A DNA stretch of 64,000 nt, from assembly GCA_022559845.1 (NCBI GenBank), contig CM040121.1, positions 514,704,566 to 514,768,565 on the forward strand, written 5' to 3'. This DNA comes from Amorphophallus konjac (Eukaryota; Streptophyta; Magnoliopsida; Alismatales; Araceae). The translations under genes and the position numbers were made by a program. The notes below the pieces were generated by a model. That model ran no database searches. It saw only the letters and a list, made by a program, of their open reading frames with translations, and was not told where the DNA came from. Positions 1 through 10,366 of the stretch are shown here, one piece after another (the stretch's first letter is position 1; each line of letters begins with the position of its first letter).

Positions 1-100
1 TTCTGTTGTGTAATGTATTGGCTTTTGCCTTTCTGATGTACCAACAATCATTTGAATGAAGAGAAAAAATTTTATTTCACTCAGATTGTTTGCACGAACT

Positions 101-3100
101 TCAAAAGTAGAACTTGCGTAGTGTGGCTGCGTTCCACGTCCGAGGGATGGGTTCCCCTTCCATTGTAGATAGCCGGTATGCTCCTTTCCCGAGCGTCTCG
201 ACCACTCGGTAGGGGCCTTCCCAGTCAGGGGATAGCTTGCCCGCCGCCTCTAGTGGTCGAGAGGCTTCGGCTTTCCTAAGGACGAAGTCTCCCGGTTGGA
301 AGTGCCTGTCTCGGACTTTGGCGTTGTAGTATCGAGTGAGGCGGCGATAGTACTCCGTTGCTCGGATGCTGGCAATCTCTCGGAGTTCATCTACTAGGTC
401 GAGGTTCTCGAGTAATTTTTGCTCGTTTACCTCGGGCGAGAAGCAGATGACCCGGAGGGAGGGATTGGCGATCTCCAACGGAATGACGGCCTCGGTGCCA
501 TATACCAACTGGAAAGGACTCTCACCGGTTGCCGTTCTGGGAGTCGTTCTGTGGGACCAAAGTACGCTAGGCAGTTCCTCGAGCCAGTTGCCCTTGGCCT
601 TGCCGAGTCTAGTCTTTATGCCTTTTAAGATAGTCTTATTGGCATTCTCAACTAACCCGTTGGCCTGAGGGTGGGCGACCGAAGTGAAGTGGTTGCGAAT
701 ACCTAGGTCGGCACATCTGTCTCGGAAATAACGAGAGTCAAATTGCCGACCGTTATCGCTCACTATCACCCGGGGGATGCCGTAATGACAAATGATCGCC
801 TTCCAGACGAAACTCCAGACGACTGCCTTGGTGATCCTCGCCGTGGCTTCGGCCTCGATCCGCTTGGTAAAGTAGTCGATGGCGACGATGATAAACTTCT
901 TCTGGGCCTGAGCCGTAGGGAACAGCCCAAGAATGTCGATTCCCCACCGAGCGAAGGGGTATGGCTCGGTCAGGGTGACGAGCTCCGTAGCCGGCTGATG
1001 GACTAAGTGGTCGAATCGCTGGCATCGGTCGCACTGTTGCACGTAGGCCGTGCAGTCGCGCTGCAGAGTGGGCCACCAGTAACCCTGCCGTAGCAGGATC
1101 CGGGTGAGTGACCTTCCTCTTGAGTGCGCTCCGCACAGGCCTTCATGAATATCTTGGATAGCTCGGTTGGCTTCGTCGGGGCCGAGACACTTCAGGAGGG
1201 GACCGGAGAAAGATCTCCGGTAGAGAGTGTCGTCTAGAACGACGAAGCGCCGGGTTTGGTACTTCAATCTGCGGGCCTCTCGAGGGTCGGAAGGCTCTTG
1301 AGAGTCCCGGAGCCACGACAAGTAGGGGGTGCGCCAGTCGCTCGGAATGGCTGAGTCAACAGTAAGGAGCTCCGAGTCAATGCTCGGGCGCTCTAGCTCT
1401 TCAAGGAGGACCGATCGGGTACCTTCGGGGTCGAGAGAGGAGGCCAGCCGAGAGAGGGCGTCCGCTCGGGAGTTTTCCTCCCGAGCTATTCGGATTACCT
1501 CGAATCTCTCGAACTGTTGGGCCAGGTCTCTGACCAGTTGGAGGTATTTGATCATTGGTGCCTCTCGAGCTTCGTACTCGCCGTTGACTTGGCTAGCGAC
1601 CAGCTGGGAGTCAGTATAGATTTTGACTCGCTCAGCCCCTAACCGTCGGGCCATGCGCGCTCTCGAGATAAGGGCCTCGTACTCGGAAGCGTTGTTGGAC
1701 GCCTGAAAGCTGAACTTCAAGGCGTATTGCAGTTCTGCTCCTTCGGGGGACTTCAGGAGGATTCCGGCACCACTACCGACCGAGTTGGAGGATCCATCAA
1801 CGAACAATTCCCAGGTCGGCCCGGGCGCGGACGGGGATCTTTCTTCAGTTGGGATGGTGCTTTCGGCGATGAAGTCGGCGAGCGCTTGGCCTTTCACAGC
1901 TGAGCGCGGCCGATAGGATATATCGTAGGCCCCGAGCATAATGGCCCATTTGACGAGTCGTCCCGAGGCTTCGGGGTGGGCCAGGATCTTCTTCAATGGT
2001 TCACCGGTTAGCACGGTGATGGGGTGACCCTGGAAATAGGGCCGGAGGCGCTTGGCGGAGGTAACCAACGCTAGCATGAGTTTCTCGGTTGCGGGGTACC
2101 TCCTTTCAGCCTCGTTGAGCACCTTGCTGGTGTAGTAGACCGGCCTCTCGACTCCCGAGTCATTTCTGACTAGGACCGAGTTAACCGTAGATGGTGTTGC
2201 CGAGAGATAGAGCAGCAAGACTTCACCCGGGGGCGAGGCCAAGAACTCCTTGAGCTCGGCGAACGCTCTCTGGCATTCCTCATCCCATGCGAACGTAGCA
2301 GATGCCAATTTGGGCCCCCTCAACAGCTTGAAGAAGGGCAAGCATCGTTCGGCTGCACGGGACAGGAACCGGCTGAGAGCGGCGACACGCCCGGTTAGGC
2401 GTTGGACGTCCTTGATGCAGGTGGGCGGGCGCATGTTTCAGGATGGCCTGGACCTTGTCGGGGTTGGCCTCGATCCCACGCTGAGTGACTAAGAAACTCA
2501 GGAACTTCCCGGATCTCACTCCGAAGGCACACTTGGCAGGATTGAGCTTCATGTTGTACCTCAGGAGGGTGTCGAAGGTCTCAGCGAGGTCGGTGAAGTG
2601 GTCTTCGGCCTTGGGGGTCTTGACGAGCATATCGTCGATGTAGGCCTCGACGTTCCGACCTAGCTGTCCTTCAAACATGTGGTTGACCAGCCTCTGGTAC
2701 GTGGCTCCGGCATTTTTCAACCCGAAAGGCATCCGGGTGTAGCAGTATACGCCGTAGTCGGTGATGAAGGCGGTCTTCTCGACATCTTCTGGATCCATTC
2801 TGATCTGGTGGTAACCTGAATAGGCGTCTAGGAAGCTGAGTATCTCGTTGCCCGAGGTTGAGTCAACCAATTGGTCGATGCTCGGCAACGGATAACAGTC
2901 CTTAGGGGTGGCCTTATTCAGGTCGGTGAAATCCACGCACATCCGCCACTTGCCTGAAGCTTTCGGTACCAGGACGACGTTGGCTAGCCACGTCGGGTAC
3001 AGGACCGGCCTAAAAAGGCCAGTCTCTTGCCCCTTGGTGACCTGCGCCTTGATGATCGCCTGTTTCTCTGGTGCATGCTTCCTCCTGCGCTGCTGTACGG

Positions 3101-3899
3101 GCTTCACGGCGGGGTCGAGGTTGAGCTTGTGCATTACAGTCTCCTCTGGTATCCCAGAGAGTTGATCATCAGCCCAAGCAAAAACTCGGATGTACTCAGA
3201 AAGGAACTTTTTATATTGTTGTTGAACCTCAGACGGTAGGTCGGCTCCGATCTTTACTCCTAGGGCCGGGTCATCGTTTAGGAAAACCGTCAGCAATTCG
3301 CCATCAGGTTCGGTGGTTGTGGATTTATCCTCGACTCCCCGGGGGCCCTTGTCCTTCCCGTCCGGCCTTGTGGCCTCTACCGAGATATTGTAGCACCTTC
3401 TGGCCGCGGCCTGGTTACTTCGGACTTTCCCCAACCCGTTTTTGGTGGGGAACTTCATTTTCTGGTGATAGGTAGACGGCACCGCTTTTATTCGGCTGAG
3501 GATTTCTCGGCCGAAGATGGCGTTGTATGCTATCATACCTTTAATCATTATGAAGTCCACCATGACCGTAACGGTTTTGGGTGGGGTGCCGAGGGTAACC
3601 GGCAGGCTTAGGGCTCCCTCGGGATAGGTGGCCAGGCCATTGAACCCGCAGAGAGGGGTTCGGATCGGGCGGAGTTTGGATGGTTCCTCTCCCATCTTAA
3701 GGAAACAATCATAAGACAGTACATCAGGGGCACTCCCATTGTCAACTAGAATCCTATCTACGTTACAATGGTTTATCGTAGCCGAAATCACGAGGGCGTC
3801 GTCATGCGGGGTGCTCAGCCCTTCCAGGTCTCGGTCAGAGAAGACTATGACCTGGGGCTCACTCGGCGGGGCCTTGGGAGGCTCTATGGCTCGGCTCAC
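101..3899 (-). pseudogene. pol (protease-RT-RNase H-aRNase H-integrase) of the Tat/Retand-like element
   Basis: Two open stretches, 3899-2280 and 2434-101, together cover pol. The first holds the protease (ILVDNGSAPDVL, with DNG in place of the usual DTG/DSG) and the reverse transcriptase with MPFGLKNAGATYQ and the catalytic YIDD box near 2640. A single extra base near 2434 breaks the frame in the RT connection. The second has RT-linked RNase H, the additional RNase H (LFVDGSSNSVGSGAG, SEYEALI, IYTDSQLV, ADALSRLAS) and integrase with an HHCC finger (HEGLCGAH ... CDRCQ) and DDE residues in WGIDILG, VSDNGRQF and QANGLVENANK. It ends at a stop near 101. Apart from the frameshift the second stretch of 777 codons is uninterrupted, so the insertion is fairly young. 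Confidence 0.85.
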
Positions 3900-5512
3900 C
3901 CGCTCGGCATGACGCCTCCTTCCTCGGCTGCTGTCGCCGCCTGATGCTGCTCCTCAGGAGATGACATTGATGTGTACCCCGCGGGGGGCATTGTCGATCT
4001 CCTCTGGGCGCCTCGGTCTTCTTTACGCTCGGCTATGAACCGAGCTAGATGTCCCTGACGGATGAGGCGCTCAATCTCGTCCTGGAGCTGGTGGCAGTCG
4101 CCGGTGTAGTGCCCGTGATCGCTGTGGAACAAGCAGTGCTTGTTGCGATTACGGTTCTTCGATCTCATTGGCTCGGGTTGGCGGAGGAGGCCCGAGTCCT
4201 TGATGCCTTCGTAGATCTCGTAGACCGGCGCTGCTAGTGGGGTGTATCGCTCGTACTTCCGTGACAGGTTCCTTGCTTTCCCCGTCGCGGTTCCGCCTTT
4301 TCCCCGAACCTGAGCTTGGCTCGGAAGCCCGCTTCTTGTCCCCCTCCCGACCCGAGCCGGTTGCGTCTCGGCAAGCGCTGAGCACCTCTTCGCACTCGGC
4401 ATGGCGTAATGCCAGAGTCACTAGCTCGGCAAGGGTCGAGGGAGGGTGGAGGACAAGCTCGCGGCGGAGATTCTCGTCCCGGGTGCCCCCAGTCAGCGCG
4501 GTTATGGCTGAGGCCACGTCCAGGCGGGGGATTCTCAGGGCTTCCGACTTAAATCGGTGAATATAAGTCCGGAGTCTTTCCCCTTGCGCCTGTTTGAGGG
4601 CCAGGAGCCCCGCTACCGACCTTGGGGGGCACTTCCGGCGAAACTCTCTTTGAAGATTCGCCCAAATTGCTTGAAGTCTCGGATGGATCCGGGGGCGAGG
4701 GCCCGGAACCATGCTTGAGCGCCTTGGACCAGGGTGGTCACAAAGGCTCGGCACTTGATGGCGTCGGATGCTCCGTGTAGGGTCATCAGAGCGTCGAAGC
4801 TATCGTAGTGATCGGCCAGGTCGCCCTGGCCGTCGTAGAGCTTGAAGGTCGGGATGGAGGTTATGGGAGACACCTTTGCCTTCAAGATGTATTCGGAGAA
4901 CGGGGATTTCTCCTCATCCTCTGGGAAAGAGGTCTTCTGCAGGGCGCAGAGGGCGCGCTCCTGCTCTGCGAAACGCCTCTCGAAATCTCGCAGTCGGAGG
5001 GATAACTCCGGCTGTTGTCGTGCCGTGGGGCTGGGAGGAGCGTCTTGGTGATCCCCGGGAACATCGGTCTCCGGGTTCGGACGGCGCGCCCCCGGTCTTC
5101 CCCGCCTTGGTGTGGAGGAAGCCTCTTGCTCCGGAGGCGGAGCCTGCGAGGGTCCTCCAATCCTGTTGCGGATGATCTGCTGGCCGCGGAGAGTGAAGCG
5201 GCCTCTGGCGGTGTGCTGGGATGCATTCTCGCGGGGAGGGCTCCCTGACGGGGCGCGGGACCTTCCATCCCTAGCCGCCTGGGTCCTCATGAGCTCTACG
5301 AGGACATCCAGTTTCGCGTTGAGGGCCTGGAAGACTTCGGCGCCACCATTGAGCGGTAGCCCTACTCCCGCAGGAGGGGGTGGTGGTTCGTCGGCGGGGG
5401 CGCTGGCGTTGGAGGGAGGGTTCTGTGAGGCCCGGGAGGGGCCATCCCTTGCCGCTACCATGGCCTTTCCCCTGTCGCCGGCGGACCTCCTCCCTGAGTT
5501 TCTTCGCACCAT
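3896..5512 (-). pseudogene. gag of the Tat/Retand-like element, frame-shifted
   Basis: I place the start at the ATG at 5512-5510, the first one downstream of the primer-binding site at 5530-5547. The N-terminal third is low complexity, rich in Pro, Ala and Arg. It is followed by the retrotransposon gag core (WFRALAPGSI near 4690, then SLKQ-like GLLALKQAQGERLRTYI near 4590) and by the knuckle-like segment CLFHSDHGHYTGDCHQL near 4130. The product would coat the element RNA in virus-like particles. Reading moves between three frames, with indels near 4645 and 4256, and ends at a stop at 3896-3898, one frame away from pol. A functional gag is not encoded. Confidence 0.75.
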
Positions 5513-5529
5513 ACTGACTTCTTGTATGT

Positions 5530-5547
5530 TTCCCACAGACGGCGCCA
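5530..5547 (-). other. Primer-binding site next to gag
   Basis: On the minus strand this reads TGGCGCCGTCTGTGGGAA, three bases after the end of the short LTR at 5551-5742. TGGCGCC-type sites directly after the 5' LTR are the normal tRNA priming sites of Tat/Athila elements. The same 18-mer recurs at 5786-5803. Confidence 0.7.
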
Positions 5548-5550
5548 CTT

Positions 5551-5742
5551 TGTAGATGCGAGATGAACCTTTTTTGGTGCCCCCAAGAGGTATTGTCCCC
5601 GCCACGCCGGAGGGCGGCTAGGGTTTTGTCCTTGTAAAAGGGCCCTCTTGGGATAGGAGGTGAAGACCTACCTTATAAGCACTCGGTTGCTTTCTCAACA
5701 TCCGATGTGGGATTAATCCCGCGACCCTAGGTCCGCTACACA
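5551..5742 (-). repeat. Short (about 190 bp) LTR directly upstream of gag
   Basis: On the minus strand the segment begins TGTGTAGCGG and ends GCATCTACA, is preceded by a polypurine run (AAGGGGGGGCT) and followed by the primer-binding site. It holds a TATA box and an snRNA-type upstream element. The boundary is inferred from the TG...CA ends and flanking signals; the partner LTR is outside the window, so its exact length is not confirmed. Confidence 0.5.
5673..5713 (-). promoter_or_regulatory. USE-like element plus TATA box
   Basis: On the minus strand ATCCCACATCG (5713-5703) matches the plant snRNA-gene upstream sequence element consensus RTCCCACATCG exactly. After 24 intervening bases comes TTATAA (5678-5673). 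In plant snRNA genes a spacing near 24 bp is associated with RNA polymerase III and one about a helical turn longer with polymerase II. Use of this promoter is inference. Confidence 0.45.
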
Positions 5743-5785
5743 AGCCCCCCCTTGAGAAGGCAAGCGAGTGCGCGAGAGCTCAGGG

Positions 5786-5803
5786 TTCCCACAGACGGCG
5801 CCA
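5786..5803 (-). other. Second primer-binding-site copy
   Basis: An exact second copy of TGGCGCCGTCTGTGGGAA on the minus strand, two bases after the end of the longer LTR at 5806-6583. Confidence 0.6.
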
Positions 5804-5805
5804 GA

Positions 5806-6583
5806 TGAAGAGGCAAGATCTCGCGCTGGTCCTGAGCGGGCAGTGGATCACCGGATAGTGAACTGCAAGAAAGAGAAACGGATCAGGGGGCCCAGGGATG
5901 AGTCCCTGGGGAAAACCCTCCGATGCTTAAGTCAGTAGAGCTATGGTGTGAGCAATATAGGGAGGAAGTAGCTTCTGCGCGAGATCCCTCTCCACCAGAA
6001 GGGTGAAGTGGTTCCTGCTCAGGAGTTTTGAGCGTGTGGTTGCCCTTACCTTTCGCCGGAGGGTATCCCTGGGTTAAATAGTGCGCCGTCTTCTGGAGTC
6101 CTGTAAGTCGAGAGGTTTCAGGTGGGGGTTACGTCCTCGACGTGGGCTTTTATTGCCTTATCGTGGGAGCGTTATCACCTTGGGGAGCTGGAGTCCCTCA
6201 CCTTTATAAATTTCTGCCCACAGAGGACTCTTAACGGCTGCATGGATAAGCAATCGTCGGCCGTACCGAGCTCAGAGAGGCCAGCCCTATCCGGGCGGTA
6301 GGCTTAGCTCGGACGAAGATGGGTCGGATTGGTCGACATGCGCCTTCTTCTCCTGGGCGGAGAGATGGCTCGGGCATGGACCTTTCCTGTGACCTGACCG
6401 ACGCTCGGGCCTTCCGAGCCTAGAGGCCGCCTAGGAAGGTAGTATCCTCGAGCGAAACTTTTATTGGGCTTTCTCGCCTAAGTGGGCCCTAGGGGGCTGT
6501 CACCTGGCTGAGCTGAGCCTTGTTGGGCCCTGAGGGGCCTAGTTCGGCTGCTCTTAATTGGGCTACAGAAATCCCCCTCTCCA
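5806..6583 (-). repeat. Longer LTR upstream of the first, with TATA box
   Basis: On the minus strand it runs from TGGAGAGGGGG (or, if the purine run is a PPT, from TGTAGCCC at about 6566) to CTTGCCTCTTCA, and is followed by a primer-binding site. A TTTATAAA box lies at 6203-6210. It is not visibly similar to the 190-bp LTR next to gag, so either one of them is the true 5' LTR and the other a remnant, or two elements are fused. Confidence 0.5.
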
Positions 6584-7646
6584 TAACCAATTAATGATAA
6601 TTCTCGTCCATGACATACATTATTCAATCCAACTACTAGGCTACGAGCCTTAGCAAGTTTAATCAACTAGACTGACATAACTGACATAGCTGGAAACACA
6701 AAGGTAAGGACTTTAGATAATCGGAACGCGGCTAGCTAGCAGTAGACGATTGGCATTCTAGCACTCTTCACTCGGTTTCATTCCCATCCGGATGGTGGTC
6801 GCTATCCATGTTACTTGAAAAATGTTAGAATTGCAACTAGGTGAGCGAATCGCTCAGTAGGAATTACATCTCAAGTTCGAGCAATCTTTAAGTAGTTTAC
6901 ATGTTACGTGCAATGCAGGTATAGCTATGCATGCTAGACAAGCGATAAATCAAGAACTGTATAGAAAGAATATCGCATGATTTAAAGTACTAGCAAGTTG
7001 ACATGCGAGATATCAAGAATTTCATAGAAAGACTATTGTATGATTTTAAGTATTTGTCAAGCAGGATGTCAAGAACTTATAGATATCGATACAATTTTCC
7101 AGGCAAGCAAGAATTCATGTTCACGCAAGTAAGATTCATGTTCAAGCAAGTAATATCAAGTACGTGTTACTGGAATTGGCTATTTCAATCAAGCAAGTAC
7201 TTAGCTCTTTTTCGGGCCACGTAGTCAAGTATTACCCATTTTGGGCCACGCAAGTCAAGTCAAGCAAATAGTGTCACGAGAGAGTAGTGTGGAATGTCTC
7301 AAGTCAAGCAAGCAAGCAAGTACTTCGGTGTAATGTTTAAACACCGTGGTCAATAAACTCCCATGGGCACAAGTATCTTCGGGTGCTCCTCTCAGGACCA
7401 GACCGGGCCCTATATATACATCATTTCATGTATTTCCTTGGACATCCACTCTGTTTTATAGCCAATATGGAATTTCAAGGGTTGACCATTGTAAAAACAT
7501 AAGGTAGATTGTCAGGAATGGAGTTCAAGGACATATCACATGTAAATGATGAATTATGACTAAGCTACTTGGTTGCTGGTGACCTACTGGGATAGGGTCG
7601 AATTGACAGCTTCATGATTTGGTTTGGGTCGAATTGACTGCTGATC
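6584..7646. other. Gene-free stretch, CAAG-rich
   Basis: No coding region or clear element. Short AAGCAAGT/GTCAAG words recur between about 6930 and 7330, and a CCTATATATACATC box near 7410 looks like a decayed LTR promoter, but no partner repeat was found. Confidence 0.4.
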
Positions 7647-8312
7647 ATGGTATGCAGTCTCGTGAGATCTCGGCGAGATCTTGCCGAGATCTCTGTCTCG
7701 GCGCATCCGCGAGGCACGAACCCGTCTCGAGTAGGCGCATCTCGGCGATGATCTCGCCGAGATCTCTGTCTCGGCGCGTCCGCGAGGCACGAAATCGTCC
7801 CGAGTAGGCGCATCTCGGCGATTACCCTAAAAGCCTTAAACCCCCACCCCCCGACCCCCGTCGAGTCCTCACGAGTCACGCCTTCATTTGACTTTTTCAT
7901 GTTAATTTTTTTGTGTCAATTGTCTTAGTTCATTTTGTCGAAATGGGCGATCAAGGTGGTAGCAGTCTTGGGAAAATAGTGAATTCTTGAAGAATTATTT
8001 AAATTTTATAATGTATAATTTTAGATTTGCGTAACTTTTGATGCATATTGATATTAGTGCATGTGAATGGATTTCTTATTGTTATCATTACTCTTTATTT
8101 GGTAAAATTGAGTTGTCAATTACAAAAACATGTTTGTGAAATTGAGTGGTTAGTATAAAAGAATTAGGATTTTCTTAGAAATAGGCTATATATATGAAAA
8201 AATGTTCCGAAATCCCCTAACCCGATCTCCCGAGATTTTTTCGAGATCTCTCCGAGCTCTCTTCTCTCCAACCCCCCCGAGACGAAGTCGAGATCCGATA
8301 TGACAAACCATG
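7647..8312. mobile_element. Mutator-like MITE (copy 1)
   Basis: The ends are ATGGTATGCAG on the left and ACAAACCATG on the right, an imperfect terminal inverted repeat. The flanks carry CTGCTGATC (7638-7646) and CTGCTGATG (8313-8321), 8 of 9 bases matching, as expected for the 9-bp duplications of Mutator-type transposases. The interior is full of CGAGATC/GATCTCG palindromes and includes a 73-bp tandem duplication. There is no coding capacity. Confidence 0.55.
7683..7828. repeat. 73-bp tandem duplication
   Basis: Two adjacent copies start at 7683 and 7756 with GCCGAGATCTCTGTCTCGGC; the copies differ at a few bases. They lie within the MITE at 7647-8312. Confidence 0.8.
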
Positions 8313-8987
8313 CTGCTGATGTCTGCCTCAACTCGGAGCCATTAAAGTCCGAGAGGTATATTTGAGGGTCTAGTGCTTGTGCATGGCTGCATAGAGACAG
8401 GAAGGTGAGTGAGACCTTATGCTTGTTTATGGAGGCTTGTGAATGACCATCCGTTATTTTTGCAAACTAACTGAAATCTGCAACATTATTCATAAAGGTT
8501 CAACTCTCAGTTTTGTGCTCCAGATGTCGTTTGATTAAAAATTTCCATTCAGTTTGGGTCTCTTTGAGATTCCACTCAACTTTTATCCCTCCTGATTCTT
8601 GGTTATATGGATTGGGTTTGATTTCAAGCATCCTGCTTGACTCAACCAGAATAAAAGGATGGATAAAAACATAACGCTTTTCAGTTACATATTTATAGTA
8701 GGAACATATTTTCCTGTGATTTCACAATATATTTTTCTAACCTTGTCTTGCATCAATGAGAAAATATTTCATTCATTTCAAGGGTGAGGATATTTGTGCT
8801 GGGGCTTAGGTGAGTTCATTCTTGCTTGCGGCTAAGATGGCTTTCTCTGGAGTTGGATCTTTTGGGAATAGGAATGGTTTAATGAATCCTTTTGCAGAGT
8901 ATGCTCTGGGCAAGATGACTGGTCTCTATGATGGCCTTTTCAGGAATTGGATCATTTTGGGACAAGAAGACCTGGCGGATCCTTTAA

Positions 8988-9319
8988 GGGCCTCTTTGAT
9001 AAATGAATAAGAGTCGAATAGGGTGAGTTATTCGTGCTATTCTACCTAACCGAGTTTGGTAGCATAGATAAGTTATTCCGAGTCAAATGAGTTATTCCGG
9101 AGTAAAGTAGAATAACTACTTCGAGCAAAATGGTAGAATAGGATTAGTTTTAATGTATTTTTATTCATTTATATGTTTTAAATTATTTTATCTATTTTAT
9201 TTTTCTTGTTCTAGGTAGAATAAGGAAGTATTTATCAAACTCGAAGAGGCTAAACCGTGGAATACCCTACCCAAGCCTATCATAACCTGCTTATCCTATT
9301 CTTTTTATCAAAGTGGTCC
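8988..9319. mobile_element. TIR element, probably Harbinger-like MITE
   Basis: The left end GGGCCTCTTTGATAAATGAATA and the right end ...ATCAAAGTGGTCC are inverted copies with few mismatches. The left flank is TAA; the right flank is TCA, so the 3-bp target duplication is imperfect. It is 332 bp long, AT-rich and non-coding, in gene-free DNA upstream of the nucleoporin exons. Confidence 0.5.
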
Positions 9320-9492
9320 TCAGTATGCTATGCTTTGGTCCATGCTTTGGTGAAACTTATTACTGATCTACCTCAATTTGCTTAGTTGTAGTTGATGCCT
9401 GGGTCATGATTTAACACATTGCTGGCTTGAAACTTTACTGGACTGACCAACTCTAGGCGATTGGCCTTCACTATTATTAGCTGCAGTTTGAT

Positions 9493-9710
9493 GATGGATG
9501 TGGCACCCACCTCACCTCCATCACATTAAATGTGCCTCCACTAACATTCTTTGCAGCTTTGGTGATGGATGTGGCACCAATAAACTCCTCTTCCATTTCA
9601 TCAAATGTGCCTTTAACAATCATTTACAGTTTTGATGATGGATGTAGACCAGCTCCTGCATTGCGTCAAATGTGTCATTGTGGGGTTACTTTGGGTCTTG
9701 TTATGATGAA
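9493..9710. repeat. Three imperfect units of about 72 bp
   Basis: GATGGATG starts at 9493, 9564 and 9637, each time followed by a similar segment containing AAATGTG. The pieces are diverged. The rest of 8313-10366 shows no gene, and none of its short open frames resembles a known protein. Confidence 0.6.
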
Positions 9711-10366
9711 AACCTCAGAGTTAGTGGAGAGGTGATGATGTGATGGAAGTTAAATCTGAGTTTTCTGAAATGGATCTTCTTTGTTCTTTTGATAGTGGAT
9801 TTAGGGGCTTGCTTACTATGTCCTGCCTTGATTCTGATGAGTGAGTTATGAGTATAAGTGTTTTTCCCTCGAACAATCACTACACGCAGTTGTTTCTACA
9901 TATTTGGAGTGTAATATTGCAACTATTCCTTAATTCACTTTGAATTGGAGATCCTTCTTCATAAGGGATTCTTTACGTTTTATTTTTTCATATTATGGTG
10001 ATGAAGTTTTCAGGGGAAGTGGGAGTGAGGGTGTAATTGTGATTGTTTCCCTCGCACTATACGTGCATATTCACGCTATTTGTGCAGAAGCTATCTGTTA
10101 AATGGTTGATTAGTTCATTTACCTATTCTTTCATGGAGGCAGTGTTTCACCAATTTTTGCAACATCTGATGCATGTGTTTTGATTTGTGTGAATCTGTAT
10201 GCCTTCACAGATTGTAGTATTGGTGGCCATGAGTTAGCACTTGATACATTATTATTTTTCCTTCTTTTACGAGCACAATTTTTTGCTTACCTGTAACTTA
10301 GTGGTTGCTTTCATGTACTCTGTGCTTCAGTCTTGCTTGTGATGCACCAAAGCTCATTGTCAACAG

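Larger units (their letters stand above)
1..6583 (-). mobile_element. Ty3/gypsy LTR retrotransposon, Tat/Retand-like, 3' part outside window
   Basis: Read on the minus strand this is LTR, primer-binding site, gag, protease, reverse transcriptase, RNase H, a second (archaeal-type) RNase H and integrase; the 3' LTR lies beyond position 1. An extra RNase H between RT/RNase H and integrase is a trait of the Ogre/Tat/Athila group, and the short integrase C-terminus without chromodomain fits Tat/Retand. There are at least four frame changes (near 4645, 4256, 3905 and 2434), so the copy cannot make a normal polyprotein. It may sit in an intron of the nucleoporin gene to its right, because the missing 5' exons of that gene would be further left, but this cannot be verified here. 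Confidence 0.85.

Noticed and set aside
1329..1619. Plus-strand open frames inside the left gypsy element
   Set aside because: Shadows of the minus-strand pol, which has clear catalytic motifs.
8810..9010. 66-codon open frame upstream of the nucleoporin exons
   Set aside because: No similarity recognised, and its end overlaps the MITE at 8988.
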